Assembly: GCA_964533705.1 (NCBI GenBank) | Contig: CAZHMN010000011.1 | Coordinates: 1-50,319, forward strand | Length of the DNA stretch: 50,319 bases | Source: CAZHMN01 sp964533705 | GTDB lineage: Bacteria; Electryoneota; B3-LCP | Direction of reading: 5' to 3' | Part shown: one piece after another, positions 8,535-18,074 of the stretch | Position numbering within the stretch: position 1 is the first letter of the stretch | Layout: the number at the start of each line of letters is the position of its first letter | The notes under the pieces: generated by a model | Database searches by the model: none | Seen by the model: only the letters and a program-made list of their open reading frames with translations | Told to the model about the DNA's origin: nothing | Program-made: the position numbers and the translations under genes

Positions 8535-9258
8535 TGCAAGTCTCCTTGATTTGGATTTATTGTGCTATTTCTCAGTTTACCCAATTTTTTTGGCGATCAA
8601 ATCCCGATCGAATGCGTAATACTTGAGGATTTTGATCAATATTAGCCAATCTTGCATGCCATAGTACCATTTTGAAATGAGCGTGTCTGAATCAATTTTA
8701 GGTCCCCGAGATGCTAATATATTTTAAAAATTATACTTAAAGGATTAGAGTAAAAAAAATTAGAGTGATTCCGTAAGTTTAAAGGCAAATCTCATGCCAT
8801 CCAGATCTGTTGCGCTGATCCTCTCCATCGGTTTTAACCGGTGAAGGAAATCGGATTACTCTATCAGCGTCCGTTAATTTATGCCATGATTTTCACAAAA
8901 TCAAGCTTTATAATAATTAAAAAATATCAAACCGAAAACGACTTACTGTAGCCCCTACCTTCAGCAGCAGTAATATAAGGCGGATCTACTGATCCCCCTG
9001 TAGGATGGTTGTCTGCTTTATGGGATTGTGCATAACGGCGAATAATGGCCGTTTTCACTTTAATAAGACCACCTTCACGCCGGCGATATATCGCCCGGCT
9101 CATTGAGGAAATTTATTATTCCTCATGTTAGCTCTTAACTGGATTTGGAACCTATTGGTGCGTCATTGTCGCCAAAAACGTGAAACTTTCATGGGCTTGA
9201 AAGGTCTAATATAGGAGAAGTTGAGCCCTTTCGTCGGAAATTGGCGGAATTAATTCAC
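8535..9258. other. Long spacer between divergent genes, with three hairpins
   Basis: No convincing gene is seen. It must hold the promoter of the secreted protein gene on the minus strand, but no clear -35/-10 pair was found there. Three hairpins lie close together: AACGGC...GCCGTT (9032-9055), GCCGGCGAT...ATCGCCCGGC (9080-9101) and TGAGGAA...TTCCTCA (9103-9125). They could be terminators, an unlabelled structured RNA or a decayed repeat element. Confidence 0.4.
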
Positions 9259-9287
9259 TTGACTTTAGGTCTTCTTTATCGTATATT
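9259..9287 (+). promoter_or_regulatory. Sigma-70-type promoter for the PorV-like gene
   Basis: TTGACT (9259-9264) and TATATT (9282-9287) are separated by exactly 17 bp, 23 bp ahead of the ATG at 9311. Confidence 0.7.
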
Positions 9288-9310
9288 ATAAAAATGTATA
9301 ATTTGCTGGG

Positions 9311-10354
9311 ATGCCCATCATGAAAAGGATGCTGCTGGGACTCGCCTTTCTATCGGGGATCATCACTACACAGGCGGTTGCGAGCTGGCTTTCGGATGGT
9401 AAATACGCCGGTGAGTTTATGAGCATTGGAATAGACGCTCGAGCACTCGGCATGGGCGGAGCTTACGTCGCTCTGGCCGGCGGCGCTTCCGCGGCTTACT
9501 GGAACCCGGCCGGTCTGGCCCACATCTCCGCACGAGAAGTTACGCTCATGCACGCCGAGCAGTTCGACGGAATCGTCGGCTACGATTACCTGGGTTACGC
9601 CCACCCCCGGAATGATGCCAGCGGCTGGGGATTCGGTATCATCCGCCTGGGTGTGGATGACATCCCTGTGACGGCTCTGGAAGACCCATCGCAGGGTCTG
9701 AGTGATGACAATCGCGTCATCGTGGATCACTGGACCAGCGATACCGAGATGGCCTTCTTTGCCGGTTTCGGTAGAACCCACTCCAAGCTCCTCTCTTATG
9801 GCGCTTCGGCGAAATTGATCGGCAAATGGGTCGCCTCCAGTAGCGCTTACGGTCTGGGATTTGACGTCGGCGTGCGGCTATATCCCTGGCGTAACCTCAC
9901 TTTCGGGGCCATGCTGCAGGATGCAACAACAACGGCGCTGATCTGGGATACGGGACAACAGGAATTAATCGCACCCACGCTAAAGGTGGGCGGAGCGTAT
10001 AAATTTGACCTCCCCACCTTGATTGCCCAGTTGACTCTGGCCGCTGATCTTGATCTGCGCTTTACCGATAGGGGGGATGCGGATCAGTTCCAGCTTGGCT
10101 CAGTGACCGCGGATTCACACGTCGGCCTGGAATACTTGATCAATGTCTCAGGCGGAGGGATTGCCTTGCGAGCCGGTGCCGAACCCTCGCGCGAGCAGGA
10201 CGATGAAGGATTCTTCGGAAATTATACTTTCGGCGCGGGGATCCTGTTAAAAAGCTTCCGCATAGATTACGCCTTCTTAGCCCATCCTGAACTGGGAGAT
10301 ACGCATCGCGTGGCGCTGGCCGTTCTCTGGGGACATAGTCCCGGTTTATTTTAG
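9311..10354 (+). CDS. PorV/UPF0164-like outer-membrane protein
   Basis: A 347-residue protein with a signal peptide (MLLGLAFLSGIITTQAVAS) followed by the PorV/UPF0164 hallmark GIDARALGMGGAYVALAGG and AYWNPAGLA. The remainder has alternating beta-strand character and ends in a hydrophobic strand, as expected for a FadL-like outer-membrane barrel. In Bacteroidetes PorV is the T9SS shuttle protein that accepts cargo with sorting domains; this gene sits beside one such cargo gene, but PorV-type paralogues without that role are common in FCB genomes. ATG 9311 or ATG 9320 could be the start. A second family member lies at 47689. Confidence 0.82.
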   Translation: MPIMKRMLLGLAFLSGIITTQAVASWLSDGKYAGEFMSIGIDARALGMGGAYVALAGGASAAYWNPAGLAHISAREVTLMHAEQFDGIVGYDYLGYAHPRNDASGWGFGIIRLGVDDIPVTALEDPSQGLSDDNRVIVDHWTSDTEMAFFAGFGRTHSKLLSYGASAKLIGKWVASSSAYGLGFDVGVRLYPWRNLTFGAMLQDATTTALIWDTGQQELIAPTLKVGGAYKFDLPTLIAQLTLAADLDLRFTDRGDADQFQLGSVTADSHVGLEYLINVSGGGIALRAGAEPSREQDDEGFFGNYTFGAGILLKSFRIDYAFLAHPELGDTHRVALAVLWGHSPGLF

Positions 10355-10440
10355 AGCAGACCGCAACGACCGCTAACCCGACCTGAATAGATAGCGCTTT
10401 TTTTATCTGTTGTCTCGACGGATCTCTAATTCTAATAATA

Positions 10441-11355
10441 ATGACCGAAAAGAATATCTCCTTTAATTTCGGAGCTGGCGTTTCCAGCATGACCGGGTTC
10501 GGTCGCAGTGAGAAAAACTTCCCGGGAATAAACATTTCCGTTGAAATTCGTACCGTAAACAATCGCTTCTGCGAAATCGGTATGAAGATCCCTCGGGAAT
10601 TGAACGCTATGGAGTCGGAGATCCGGGATCGCATTCGTTCCCGCTTGGCCCGGGGACGTATCAATCTGCTGATTACGCTGGATCGCGACCCCTCTGATGA
10701 TTCCATCCTGAAAATTGATCTTCGTGCTGCAGACCTGTGCCGTCAAAAATTGCTGGAACTGGGCGCGAAGTTAGGGACGAATGAACCCGTAACCCTGGAA
10801 CATCTTCTGCATTTCTCAGATTATTTTACCGCCCAACCTGATGCCGAACTCAGCGATACGCTTCGCCAACAGATTCTGGCTGCTCTGGATGAAGCTTTGG
10901 CCGGTCTGCTGAAGATGCGGCGTTCGGAGGGTATCAGCCTGGCTGAGGATTTACTGGAGCGCATTGAAGCTATTGACAAAATCCGCCTGCAGATCCAGGA
11001 ATTGGCCGCCGATCAGCCAAAATTGCAAATGGAAAAACTAAATGAGAGGTTGGACCTTCTGGTCAATTCCGGCCCCGTTGATCCGGGCAGATTGGAACAG
11101 GAAATGGCTTTCCTCGCCGACAAACTGGACGTCTCCGAAGAATGCGTCCGTTTGGAGAGCCATTGCCATAGGTTTCTCGAAGCATTGAAAGGCGATGAAC
11201 CTGCCGGGAAGAAGCTGGGCTTTTTGCTGCAAGAGTTGAATCGCGAAGCCAATACTATCAGCGCCAAATCCGCATCCGCTGAAATTTCTCACCTCGCTGT
11301 GAATTTAAAGGAGGAAATCGAGCGAGCGCGGGAGCAGATACAGAATTTGGAATAA
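10441..11355 (+). CDS. yicC: YicC family protein
   Basis: A 304-residue YicC/YloC protein, a family with endoribonuclease activity toward RNA. The family opening SMTGFGRSE is at about residue 16, followed by VEIRTVNNRFCEIGMKIP and an ESEIRDRIRSRLARGRI segment. The C-terminal DUF1732 part contains FLADKLDVSEECVRLESH and GKKLGFLLQELNREANTIS. It overlaps gmk by one base (TAATG), and yicC-gmk-rpoZ-coaBC is a widely conserved order. It probably begins the long operon; the 87-bp gap to the PorV-like gene shows no clear terminator. Confidence 0.93.
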   Translation: MTEKNISFNFGAGVSSMTGFGRSEKNFPGINISVEIRTVNNRFCEIGMKIPRELNAMESEIRDRIRSRLARGRINLLITLDRDPSDDSILKIDLRAADLCRQKLLELGAKLGTNEPVTLEHLLHFSDYFTAQPDAELSDTLRQQILAALDEALAGLLKMRRSEGISLAEDLLERIEAIDKIRLQIQELAADQPKLQMEKLNERLDLLVNSGPVDPGRLEQEMAFLADKLDVSEECVRLESHCHRFLEALKGDEPAGKKLGFLLQELNREANTISAKSASAEISHLAVNLKEEIERAREQIQNLE

Positions 11356-11936
11356 TGGATTATTCTTCGGGAAGGCCCGCCGATAGAGGCCGTTTCATCG
11401 TAATCTCCAGTCCTTCAGGTGGCGGGAAATCCACAATTATCAAACGTCTGTTAGAGAAAGATAAAAATCTTACCTACTCGGTTTCTGCCACCACACGTCC
11501 GCCTCGAGGCGATGAGAGAAACGGCGAGGCTTATTGGTTTTTGAGCAGGGAAGAGTTCATTGAAAAACGCGACCATGGCGACCTTCTCGAGTGGGAAGAG
11601 GTGTACGGCGACTTCTACGGCACCCCGAAAAAATTCACCGAGGTCGCCGTGACCGCCGGTCTGGACGTCCTCTTCGATTTGGATGTTAAGGGCGCCCTGA
11701 AATTAAAACAGAGCTACCCTGACGCACTTTTAATCTTTTTAATGCCGCCATCGTTAGAAATACTCGAACGCAGGCTCCAGCAGCGGGGCACTGAAGATAA
11801 CAGCCAGTTGCAGCGCCGCTTGACGGAAGCAAAAATCGAGTGTGAGCAGGCCTCGAAATTTGATTATGTCGTTGTCAACGATAATTTGGAAGAAACCGTA
11901 TCTAAAATAGAACAAATCATTCGAAGTTCTACATAG
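11355..11936 (+). CDS. gmk: Guanylate kinase
   Basis: Cytoplasmic enzyme that phosphorylates GMP to GDP with ATP. The product has 193 residues, a normal length. The P-loop SSPSGGGKST is at residues 18-27. The GMP-binding region is present as TTRPPRGDERNGEAYWF and YGDFYGTP. The ATG overlaps the yicC stop, suggesting translational coupling. Confidence 0.95.
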   Translation: MDYSSGRPADRGRFIVISSPSGGGKSTIIKRLLEKDKNLTYSVSATTRPPRGDERNGEAYWFLSREEFIEKRDHGDLLEWEEVYGDFYGTPKKFTEVAVTAGLDVLFDLDVKGALKLKQSYPDALLIFLMPPSLEILERRLQQRGTEDNSQLQRRLTEAKIECEQASKFDYVVVNDNLEETVSKIEQIIRSST

Positions 11937-11950
11937 GAGGACGAGCGTAC

Positions 11951-12352
11951 ATGAGAGAAAATCTACTCAGTTCGCTTTCGGAAGAAACCAGCCAGGAGAT
12001 GGAAAGAGAAGGAAGAATCCAAAAGTTTCCCGAAGATAAAACGGAGACGGTACGACGGGATTTCCTGGCAGAAGATTTCCAGGGCAAGGTGCCCAACATC
12101 TACGAAGCCATTATCGTCATGTCCCAGCGAGCTCGCCAGATCGGGCAGCGGCAGGCGCGCATCATTGAGGAATTCATGGCGTCCAAGGTTCGTTCAGATG
12201 TTGATGATGAGGATGAAGAGGAAATCGTGAGACCGAGAATAGATGAAGATGACGAAGACGCCCCCAGACTGCCCAAGTTCGAAAAACCGACCGTCCTGGC
12301 GATGAACGAAATGTACAAGGGGGACATCAAGTATGGCATAGATGAGAAATGA
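11951..12352 (+). CDS. rpoZ: RNA polymerase omega subunit (RpoZ-like), with acidic insert
   Basis: A 133-residue protein with the omega core PNIYEAIIVMSQRARQIGQRQ at about residues 48-68 and a RIIEEFMASK helix after it. Omega helps assemble RNA polymerase around beta-prime. Position between gmk and coaBC supports the call. The core is followed by a strongly acidic stretch (DVDDEDEEEIV, then DEDDEDAP) and a conserved-looking tail, and preceded by a long N-terminal extension, so it is longer than the about 90-residue E. coli form. The start is supported by AGGAGGA at 11935-11941. Confidence 0.82.
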   Translation: MRENLLSSLSEETSQEMEREGRIQKFPEDKTETVRRDFLAEDFQGKVPNIYEAIIVMSQRARQIGQRQARIIEEFMASKVRSDVDDEDEEEIVRPRIDEDDEDAPRLPKFEKPTVLAMNEMYKGDIKYGIDEK

Positions 12353-12370
12353 TCAGGTCTTTCAATCTCA

Positions 12371-13579
12371 ATGCTTGTAAATCGTAAAATACTGGTGGCG
12401 GTGACCGGCGGCATCGCCGCTTATAAAACCTGCGAACTGGTCCGTCTTCTGGTGAAAAACAGGGCCTCGGTTCAAGTGATTATGACTGAGGCCGCCACCC
12501 GCTTTATCGGTCCCCTGAGCTTTGAAGCCCTGACCGGAAATAAAGTCGCTCTGGATCTCTTCGCAGGTGAAGAAAGCGGTAAAGGGCATCTGGATCTGGT
12601 TCGTGATCTTGACCTGATGATCACCGCCCCCGCAACCGCCAACTGCATCGGAAAACTCGCCGGTGGGATAGCGGACGATCTTGTCAGTACGGTCAGTCTC
12701 GCTCTTTCTGCTCCCCTTTTAATCTGCCCGGCGATGAATCCGAAAATGTACGCCCATCCCGCCGTCCAGGAGAATTTAGCCAGGCTCAAGACGAGAGGCA
12801 TCCTGGTGATGGATCCCGAAGAAGGCGCTATGGCTCACCCCTTGGAGGAGCCCGGTATAGGGCGGCTGCCTGAGCCATCGAAGATATTAGATCGGATTTG
12901 CAAATTGCTGCCGCCTCAGGGTCCTCTTGCGGGCAAGACGATCACAATCAGCGCCGGGCCCACCAGGGAAGCCTTAGATCCGGTTCGAGTCATCAGCAAT
13001 TTGTCGAGCGGGCGTATGGGATACGCCCTGGCGGAAGAAGCTCGCCGCCGGGGCGCCGACGTCCATCTGATTGCGGGCCCGGGATCGTTGCCCGATCCGC
13101 CAGGCATAAACCCCGTGCGCGTGGAGAGCACCGCACAGATGAAGGACGCCATCGCCAGGTGCCTTAATAAGAGCCAGGTCCTCATAATGGCCGCCGCACC
13201 TTCTGATTTCAAGCCCCGGCGGTTCGCTGGACAGAAGATCAAAAAGGAGATGGCGGGAGATGAGTTAACGCTCCAATTGGGGAAAACCCCGGATATTTTA
13301 AAAGAGCTGTCCATTAATAAAGGCGACCGGCTGCTCGTGGGCTTCGCTCTGGAGACCGGAAATGGCGTAAAAAACGCTAGGCGCAAGCTCAAGGACAAAA
13401 ACCTTGATCTGATTGTTCTGAACCATCCCGGTGCTGGATCGGCAGCAGGTCTTGGAAAAGAAGCCATCCAGGGTACGCTGATCAGCGCCAGTGGCGAGCA
13501 GGAAGCGTTGCCCGAAATGTCCAAGCAAAAGTTCGCCGGAGTGCTTTTGGATCGGATACAGCGGATGCTGTCGAGCTGA
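12371..13579 (+). CDS. coaBC: Bifunctional phosphopantothenoylcysteine decarboxylase / synthetase
   Basis: A 402-residue flavoprotein catalysing two steps of coenzyme A synthesis. The CoaC half (1-180) has VTGGIAAYKTCELVR, the active-site histidine in GHLDLV, APATANCIGKLAGGIADDL and the asparagine in PAMNPKM. The substrate clamp, often ACGDxGxGRM, reads MAHPLEEPGIGRL here and has no cysteine. The CoaB half has ISAGPTREALDPVRVISN, SSGRMGYALAEEA, APSDFKP and the lysine in KIKKE. It follows rpoZ by 18 bp, in the conserved order. Confidence 0.94.
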   Translation: MLVNRKILVAVTGGIAAYKTCELVRLLVKNRASVQVIMTEAATRFIGPLSFEALTGNKVALDLFAGEESGKGHLDLVRDLDLMITAPATANCIGKLAGGIADDLVSTVSLALSAPLLICPAMNPKMYAHPAVQENLARLKTRGILVMDPEEGAMAHPLEEPGIGRLPEPSKILDRICKLLPPQGPLAGKTITISAGPTREALDPVRVISNLSSGRMGYALAEEARRRGADVHLIAGPGSLPDPPGINPVRVESTAQMKDAIARCLNKSQVLIMAAAPSDFKPRRFAGQKIKKEMAGDELTLQLGKTPDILKELSINKGDRLLVGFALETGNGVKNARRKLKDKNLDLIVLNHPGAGSAAGLGKEAIQGTLISASGEQEALPEMSKQKFAGVLLDRIQRMLSS

Positions 13580-13639
13580 GAGTCTTCCGGAACCTCCTGA
13601 TAGATCATTCGAACCCCCATTTCATCATCCAGTTGCTCC

Positions 13640-14410
13640 ATGTTTGACAATTCCCAAAATAGTTCGCTGCGAGAAAAAGCGTTAAATTACCTCGAATTCC
13701 TATCACTTTACGAAAAGGAGCTTTACTTGGAGTCCGCTCGTGCGGTAGAAAAGGTTGAGGCACCTCGAGCGGATGAAAGCTCCGCTATGCGACCCGCTCA
13801 GAGCAGCCTGAATCCCTATCCCGCCTATGCACCCTACGATTCACTGCATCAGATGGAGGCGGCCGTGGGTGGGTGTCTAAGATGCGCCCTGGGTTCGTCT
13901 CGCAACAAGCTCGTCTTCGGGACGGGCTCTTCAAACGCCAGGGTCGTATTTATCGGCGAAGCTCCCGGAGCGGAAGAAGACCGTTTGGGTGAACCGTTTG
14001 TGGGGCGCGCCGGTAAATTATTGGATACCATGCTGGATCAAATCGGTTGGGAAAGAAGCGAGGTTTACATCTGCAATATTTTAAAATGCCGTCCCCCCAA
14101 CAACCGCGATCCCCTGCCCGACGAAATCAGCATGTGTGAACCCTATCTGCACGAGCAGCTCCGCCTTTTGGATCCTGACTGGCTGGTAGCCCTGGGCAGG
14201 GTCTCAGCACAGGTGTTATTGCGAACCACGGCGCCCTTGCGCGCCCTGAGGGGGCGAGTGCATAAATACAGAGGTAAGCCTTTCTGGGTGACCTATCACC
14301 CCGCGGCGCTGCTCCGCAACCAGAATTTAATGCCCGACGCTCATCAGGATCTCTTAAACCTGAAACAAATGGTCCTTGCAGGTCCGGACATCGAAGGTAA
14401 TGGAATATGA
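13640..14410 (+). CDS. Type 4 uracil-DNA glycosylase (iron-sulfur)
   Basis: DNA repair enzyme that excises uracil. The 256-residue product has about 75 poorly conserved N-terminal residues, then the family 4 core: CLRC (Cys79, Cys82), the active-site loop GEAPGAEEDRLGEPFVGRAG, CNILKCRPP (Cys150) and a fourth cysteine in MCEPYL (Cys166). These four cysteines fit a 4Fe-4S cluster. The uracil-binding HPAALLR motif is near the C-terminus. The stop overlaps the dnaB start (ATGA), so the gene is coupled to replication. The N-terminal extension resembles that found in phage SPO1-type polymerase-related UDG proteins. Confidence 0.93.
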   Translation: MFDNSQNSSLREKALNYLEFLSLYEKELYLESARAVEKVEAPRADESSAMRPAQSSLNPYPAYAPYDSLHQMEAAVGGCLRCALGSSRNKLVFGTGSSNARVVFIGEAPGAEEDRLGEPFVGRAGKLLDTMLDQIGWERSEVYICNILKCRPPNNRDPLPDEISMCEPYLHEQLRLLDPDWLVALGRVSAQVLLRTTAPLRALRGRVHKYRGKPFWVTYHPAALLRNQNLMPDAHQDLLNLKQMVLAGPDIEGNGI

Positions 14411-15831
14411 GTAATTCCAAAACTGCAGAAAAGAATAAAAAGTCTTCAACCATGGTCGAGCGCGTTCCGCCCAACGCCATTGAAGTGGAGATGGCCGTAT
14501 TGGGCGCCATGATGCTGGATCAGGAAGCCGCCGCCCGTGTCTACGAAGTACTGGATGAAACCTGCTTCTTCAAAGATGCCCACAAAACGATTTTCCTGGC
14601 TACGCAAAAGCTTTACCAGCGCAACGACCCCATTGACGTGGTCACCGTAACCGAGGCGCTGAATGCCGAAAATAAACTCGATGAGGTGGGGGGAGCGGCC
14701 TATCTGGCGGAATTAGTCGGCATGGTGGCCAGCCCTGCAAACGTTGAGCACCATGCCCGCATCGTCCTGCGGAAATCGCTGCTGCGCAAGATGATCCACA
14801 GTTGCACCCGCGCCATTGACCAGTGCTATCGCGAACCGGACGACGTCACCGAATTGCTGGATGCCACCGAGAACGAAATCTTCCAACTGATGAAATTCCG
14901 CAGAACGGGTGGATTTCGTCCCCTTCGCTCCTTGGTATTGCAGACCCATGATCGCCTGGATGAAATGCGCGGTGGACCCCGAGGCGTTACCGGCGTATCA
15001 TCTGGATTTGAAGAATTGGATAAGTTGACTTCAGGTTGGCAGGCCGGCGATATGGTTGTATTGGCGGGGCGGCCTTCTATGGGCAAGACCGCTTTCAGCC
15101 TGCAGTTGGCTCGAAATGCCGCGATAAATCAGAAAGTGCCGGTGGGATTCTTCTCACTGGAAATGGCAAATCACCAGTTAGCCCTTCGCCTCATGTGCGC
15201 AGAAGCCCAGGTTGATTCCGCCCGCGTTCGTTCAGGGACATTGGAGGACAAGAAATGGGCTGATCTTACGACTAAGATCGGTAAGCTCTACGACGCCCCC
15301 TTCTTCATTGATGATACCCCGGCCCTTTCTCCCATGGAGATTCGTTCCCGCGCCAGACAGCTAAAATCCACGCATAACATCGGACTCATTATCATTGACT
15401 ATATCGGCTTGATGGAGCTGCCCCACAAAAAAATCGAGAGCCAGCAGCAGAAGATCGCCGAAATCAGCCGCAGTTTAAAAGCTTTGGCGAAGGATCTCGA
15501 CATCCCCGTTATCGTTCTGTCGCAGCTGTCCAGAGCCGTCGAAACCCGCCACGGAGACAAGCGGCCCATCCTTTCCGATCTGCGCGACTCCGGGGCTATC
15601 GAACAGGATGCCGACGTCGTCATTTTCCTCTACCGACCCGGATTATATGCTGAAAAGAGAGATGAAAATAGGATTGACGTGCAATCCACGGAGATTATCG
15701 TTGCAAAGCAACGAAACGGCCCCCTGGGTACCATTAATTTGAAATTTGAGACCAATACGGGCAGGTTTCTCGAAGTTGATCCCTATCATCAGCCTCCGGT
15801 CGTGGATACGGTTGACGCGCCCCCCTTCTAA
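14407..15831 (+). CDS. dnaB: Replicative DNA helicase DnaB
   Basis: Hexameric 5'-3' helicase of the replication fork. The product has 474 residues. The N-terminal domain starts PPNAIEVEMAVLGAMML. The RecA-like motor has Walker A GRPSMGKTAF (221-230), FFSLEMANHQLALRL, Walker B LIIIDYIGLM, and SQLSRAVETR with LRDSGAIEQDADVVIFL. No intein is seen. The 4-bp ATGA overlap with the UDG gene suggests coupling, and rel follows 11 bp later. Confidence 0.96.
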   Translation: MSNSKTAEKNKKSSTMVERVPPNAIEVEMAVLGAMMLDQEAAARVYEVLDETCFFKDAHKTIFLATQKLYQRNDPIDVVTVTEALNAENKLDEVGGAAYLAELVGMVASPANVEHHARIVLRKSLLRKMIHSCTRAIDQCYREPDDVTELLDATENEIFQLMKFRRTGGFRPLRSLVLQTHDRLDEMRGGPRGVTGVSSGFEELDKLTSGWQAGDMVVLAGRPSMGKTAFSLQLARNAAINQKVPVGFFSLEMANHQLALRLMCAEAQVDSARVRSGTLEDKKWADLTTKIGKLYDAPFFIDDTPALSPMEIRSRARQLKSTHNIGLIIIDYIGLMELPHKKIESQQQKIAEISRSLKALAKDLDIPVIVLSQLSRAVETRHGDKRPILSDLRDSGAIEQDADVVIFLYRPGLYAEKRDENRIDVQSTEIIVAKQRNGPLGTINLKFETNTGRFLEVDPYHQPPVVDTVDAPPF

Positions 15832-15842
15832 GTTCGGATCAC

Positions 15843-18074
15843 ATGAAAGCCAATGCTTCACAGGCTAAAACGGATAAAGCCATCAAGGTCGTCCCTCCCG
15901 AAGGAGATTACCGGGAGGATCTGAAGGAAATCTTTGGCAAGCTTTCCCCCAATATAAGCGATGCGGATCGCGCTTTGATCGAGAAGGCGTTCGACTACGC
16001 CTACGAAGCCCACCGAGGTAGGAAGCGCTATTCCAGGGAACCTTATTTCGTGCACTGCCTGGAAGTTGCCAAGATTCTGGCGGATCTTCATCAGGATGCT
16101 CGCGCTGTGGCCGGGGGGTTTCTTCATGACGTCGTTGAAGACACCAACATCCCCCTGTCCGAAATCGAGCGCGAATTCGGCTCGGAACTGGCACTTCTGG
16201 TGGATGGAGTCACCAAAATATCCGGGCTGCATGTTGAAAGTTTCGAGGTGCGGCAGGCGGCGAATTTCAGAAAAATGCTTCTCTCTGTATCAAAGGACAT
16301 TCGCGTCATTTTGATTAAGTTCGCCGACCGTCTCCATAACATGCGCACCATCGAATACCTGCCGAAATCCTCTCAGGAGCGCATCGCCCGTGAAACGCTG
16401 GAAGTTTATGCACCCCTGGCACATCGCTTCGGTATGAACAAGATCAAATCCGAACTGGAGGATCTCACCTTTAAAGTGCTGGATCATGATAGCTACCGGG
16501 AAATAGCTTCCTTGGTAGCTATGAAAATGGAGGAGCGCGATCGCTGTATCCAGGAGGCCATTGATCCCATCAAAGCAGAATTGAAGAAGTTTGGTATTAA
16601 GGCTAAAGTGCAGGGTCGGGCCAAGCATTTTTACAGTATCTACACGAAGATCCGTAACCGGGGGATTTCGTTCGACGAGGTCTTGGATCTCCTAGCCATC
16701 CGCATTATCGTCGAAAAGGTCGAAGAGTGCTACTTCGTTCTGGGCGTGGTTCACAATCTTTGGGCGCCAATTCACGAGAAATTCGCCGATTACATCGCTA
16801 TGCCCAAATCGAATATGTACCAATCCCTCCACACCAAAGTCAGAGGTCCCGGCGGCAGGTTGCTCGAGATCCAGATTCGTACCGAGAAGATGCACATCAT
16901 TGCGGAGGAAGGAATCGCAGCGCACTGGGCCTACAAGGAAAAAACCGATGGTGGGGACGACCTGGAACGTTATATCACCTGGGTCAGGCAATTTACGGAT
17001 TGGCAGGCTGACAGCTCCACACCGCAGGAATTCATGGAAACTTTGCGCGATGACCTCTTCAGCGATGAGGTCTTCGTCTTTACACCCAGAGGTAAGCTGA
17101 TCAACCTCCCCAAAGGCGCCGTACCCCTTGATTTTGCCTTTGCCGTTCACACTGATATCGGCCTGCACTGTATCGGTGCAAAGGTCAATAATAAGATCGT
17201 CCCTCTGAACACCGAACTCCAATCCGGCGATATCGTCGAGATCATTACTTCAGCCAACCAGAAACCCTCTCAGGACTGGCTGCGATTTGTCATCTCAGCA
17301 AAGGCGAAATCGAAAATCAAACGCTGGCTGAAAGAATCGCAGTTCCAGCAGAGCGTCAAACTGGGGCAGGAACTTCTGACCAGAGAGTTTCATCGGTTGC
17401 ACCTGAAATTGACCAATGAGCAGGTGGCTGAACTGGCAGCAGAAAGCGGCTATGATAAGGAAGAAGCTCTCTACGCTGCTCTGGGAAATGGAGATCTTTC
17501 GGTTCAATCGGTTTTATCCCGCCTCAGCGCGAAGAAGTTGCTGCCCAGCCGGGAAAATGGCGCTATTCAGCGCATCATTCGCAGGGTTAAGCGCAGTGAC
17601 GCGGGTATTAAAATTCAAGGCATGGACGACCTGCTGATCAGCTTCGCTGACTGCTGCCGTCCCCTGCCCGGCGATAAGATTATTGGATTTATCACCACCG
17701 GAAAGGGCATCACCGTTCATCGAGTTGATTGTAAGAACGCTCGCTGGTTGATGACCGAGGCCGATCGGAATATCGCCGTCGAGTGGGACGTCGATCGGGA
17801 TCAGGAGTTCAACGCCCGTGTCCAACTGCTGGCTGAAGATCGCAAGCACCTGTTGCGGGATATTACCAACGTCATCGCCCCGCTGAACGTCAATATGATC
17901 AGCCTTGACATGAAAAAAGAGGGAGCTCTGGTGTTGGGAACCATTGTCGTTCAGGTCAAGGACCTGGCACATCTTACCAAGCTTATCCGAAAAATACAGG
18001 ATGTGAAAAGTGTGGTTTCAGTGAGCCGCCTCGATGAAGTGAGTCAGCAGGGGGGGGAGCCGTCGAAAAGTTGA
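15843..18074 (+). CDS. Bifunctional (p)ppGpp synthetase/hydrolase (Rel/SpoT)
   Basis: Stringent-response enzyme of 743 residues. The N-terminal HD hydrolase has FVHCLEVAKILADL (His71) and FLHDVVEDT (His95, Asp96). The synthetase domain has GRAKHFYSIYTKI, FDEVLDLLAIRII and YQSLHTKVRGPGGRLLEIQIR. A TGS domain starts VFVFTPRGKLINLPKGAVPLDFA (split here as two motifs, about 405-430), and an ACT domain is at the C-terminus (residues 660-735). Both catalytic centres look intact, so a bifunctional role is likely. The final TTGA is shared with the ruvX start. Confidence 0.95.
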   Translation: MKANASQAKTDKAIKVVPPEGDYREDLKEIFGKLSPNISDADRALIEKAFDYAYEAHRGRKRYSREPYFVHCLEVAKILADLHQDARAVAGGFLHDVVEDTNIPLSEIEREFGSELALLVDGVTKISGLHVESFEVRQAANFRKMLLSVSKDIRVILIKFADRLHNMRTIEYLPKSSQERIARETLEVYAPLAHRFGMNKIKSELEDLTFKVLDHDSYREIASLVAMKMEERDRCIQEAIDPIKAELKKFGIKAKVQGRAKHFYSIYTKIRNRGISFDEVLDLLAIRIIVEKVEECYFVLGVVHNLWAPIHEKFADYIAMPKSNMYQSLHTKVRGPGGRLLEIQIRTEKMHIIAEEGIAAHWAYKEKTDGGDDLERYITWVRQFTDWQADSSTPQEFMETLRDDLFSDEVFVFTPRGKLINLPKGAVPLDFAFAVHTDIGLHCIGAKVNNKIVPLNTELQSGDIVEIITSANQKPSQDWLRFVISAKAKSKIKRWLKESQFQQSVKLGQELLTREFHRLHLKLTNEQVAELAAESGYDKEEALYAALGNGDLSVQSVLSRLSAKKLLPSRENGAIQRIIRRVKRSDAGIKIQGMDDLLISFADCCRPLPGDKIIGFITTGKGITVHRVDCKNARWLMTEADRNIAVEWDVDRDQEFNARVQLLAEDRKHLLRDITNVIAPLNVNMISLDMKKEGALVLGTIVVQVKDLAHLTKLIRKIQDVKSVVSVSRLDEVSQQGGEPSKS

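Noticed and set aside
9311..10354. Riboswitch or leader RNA ahead of the PorV-like gene
   Set aside because: Only about 20 bases separate the promoter from the ATG, which is too short for one.
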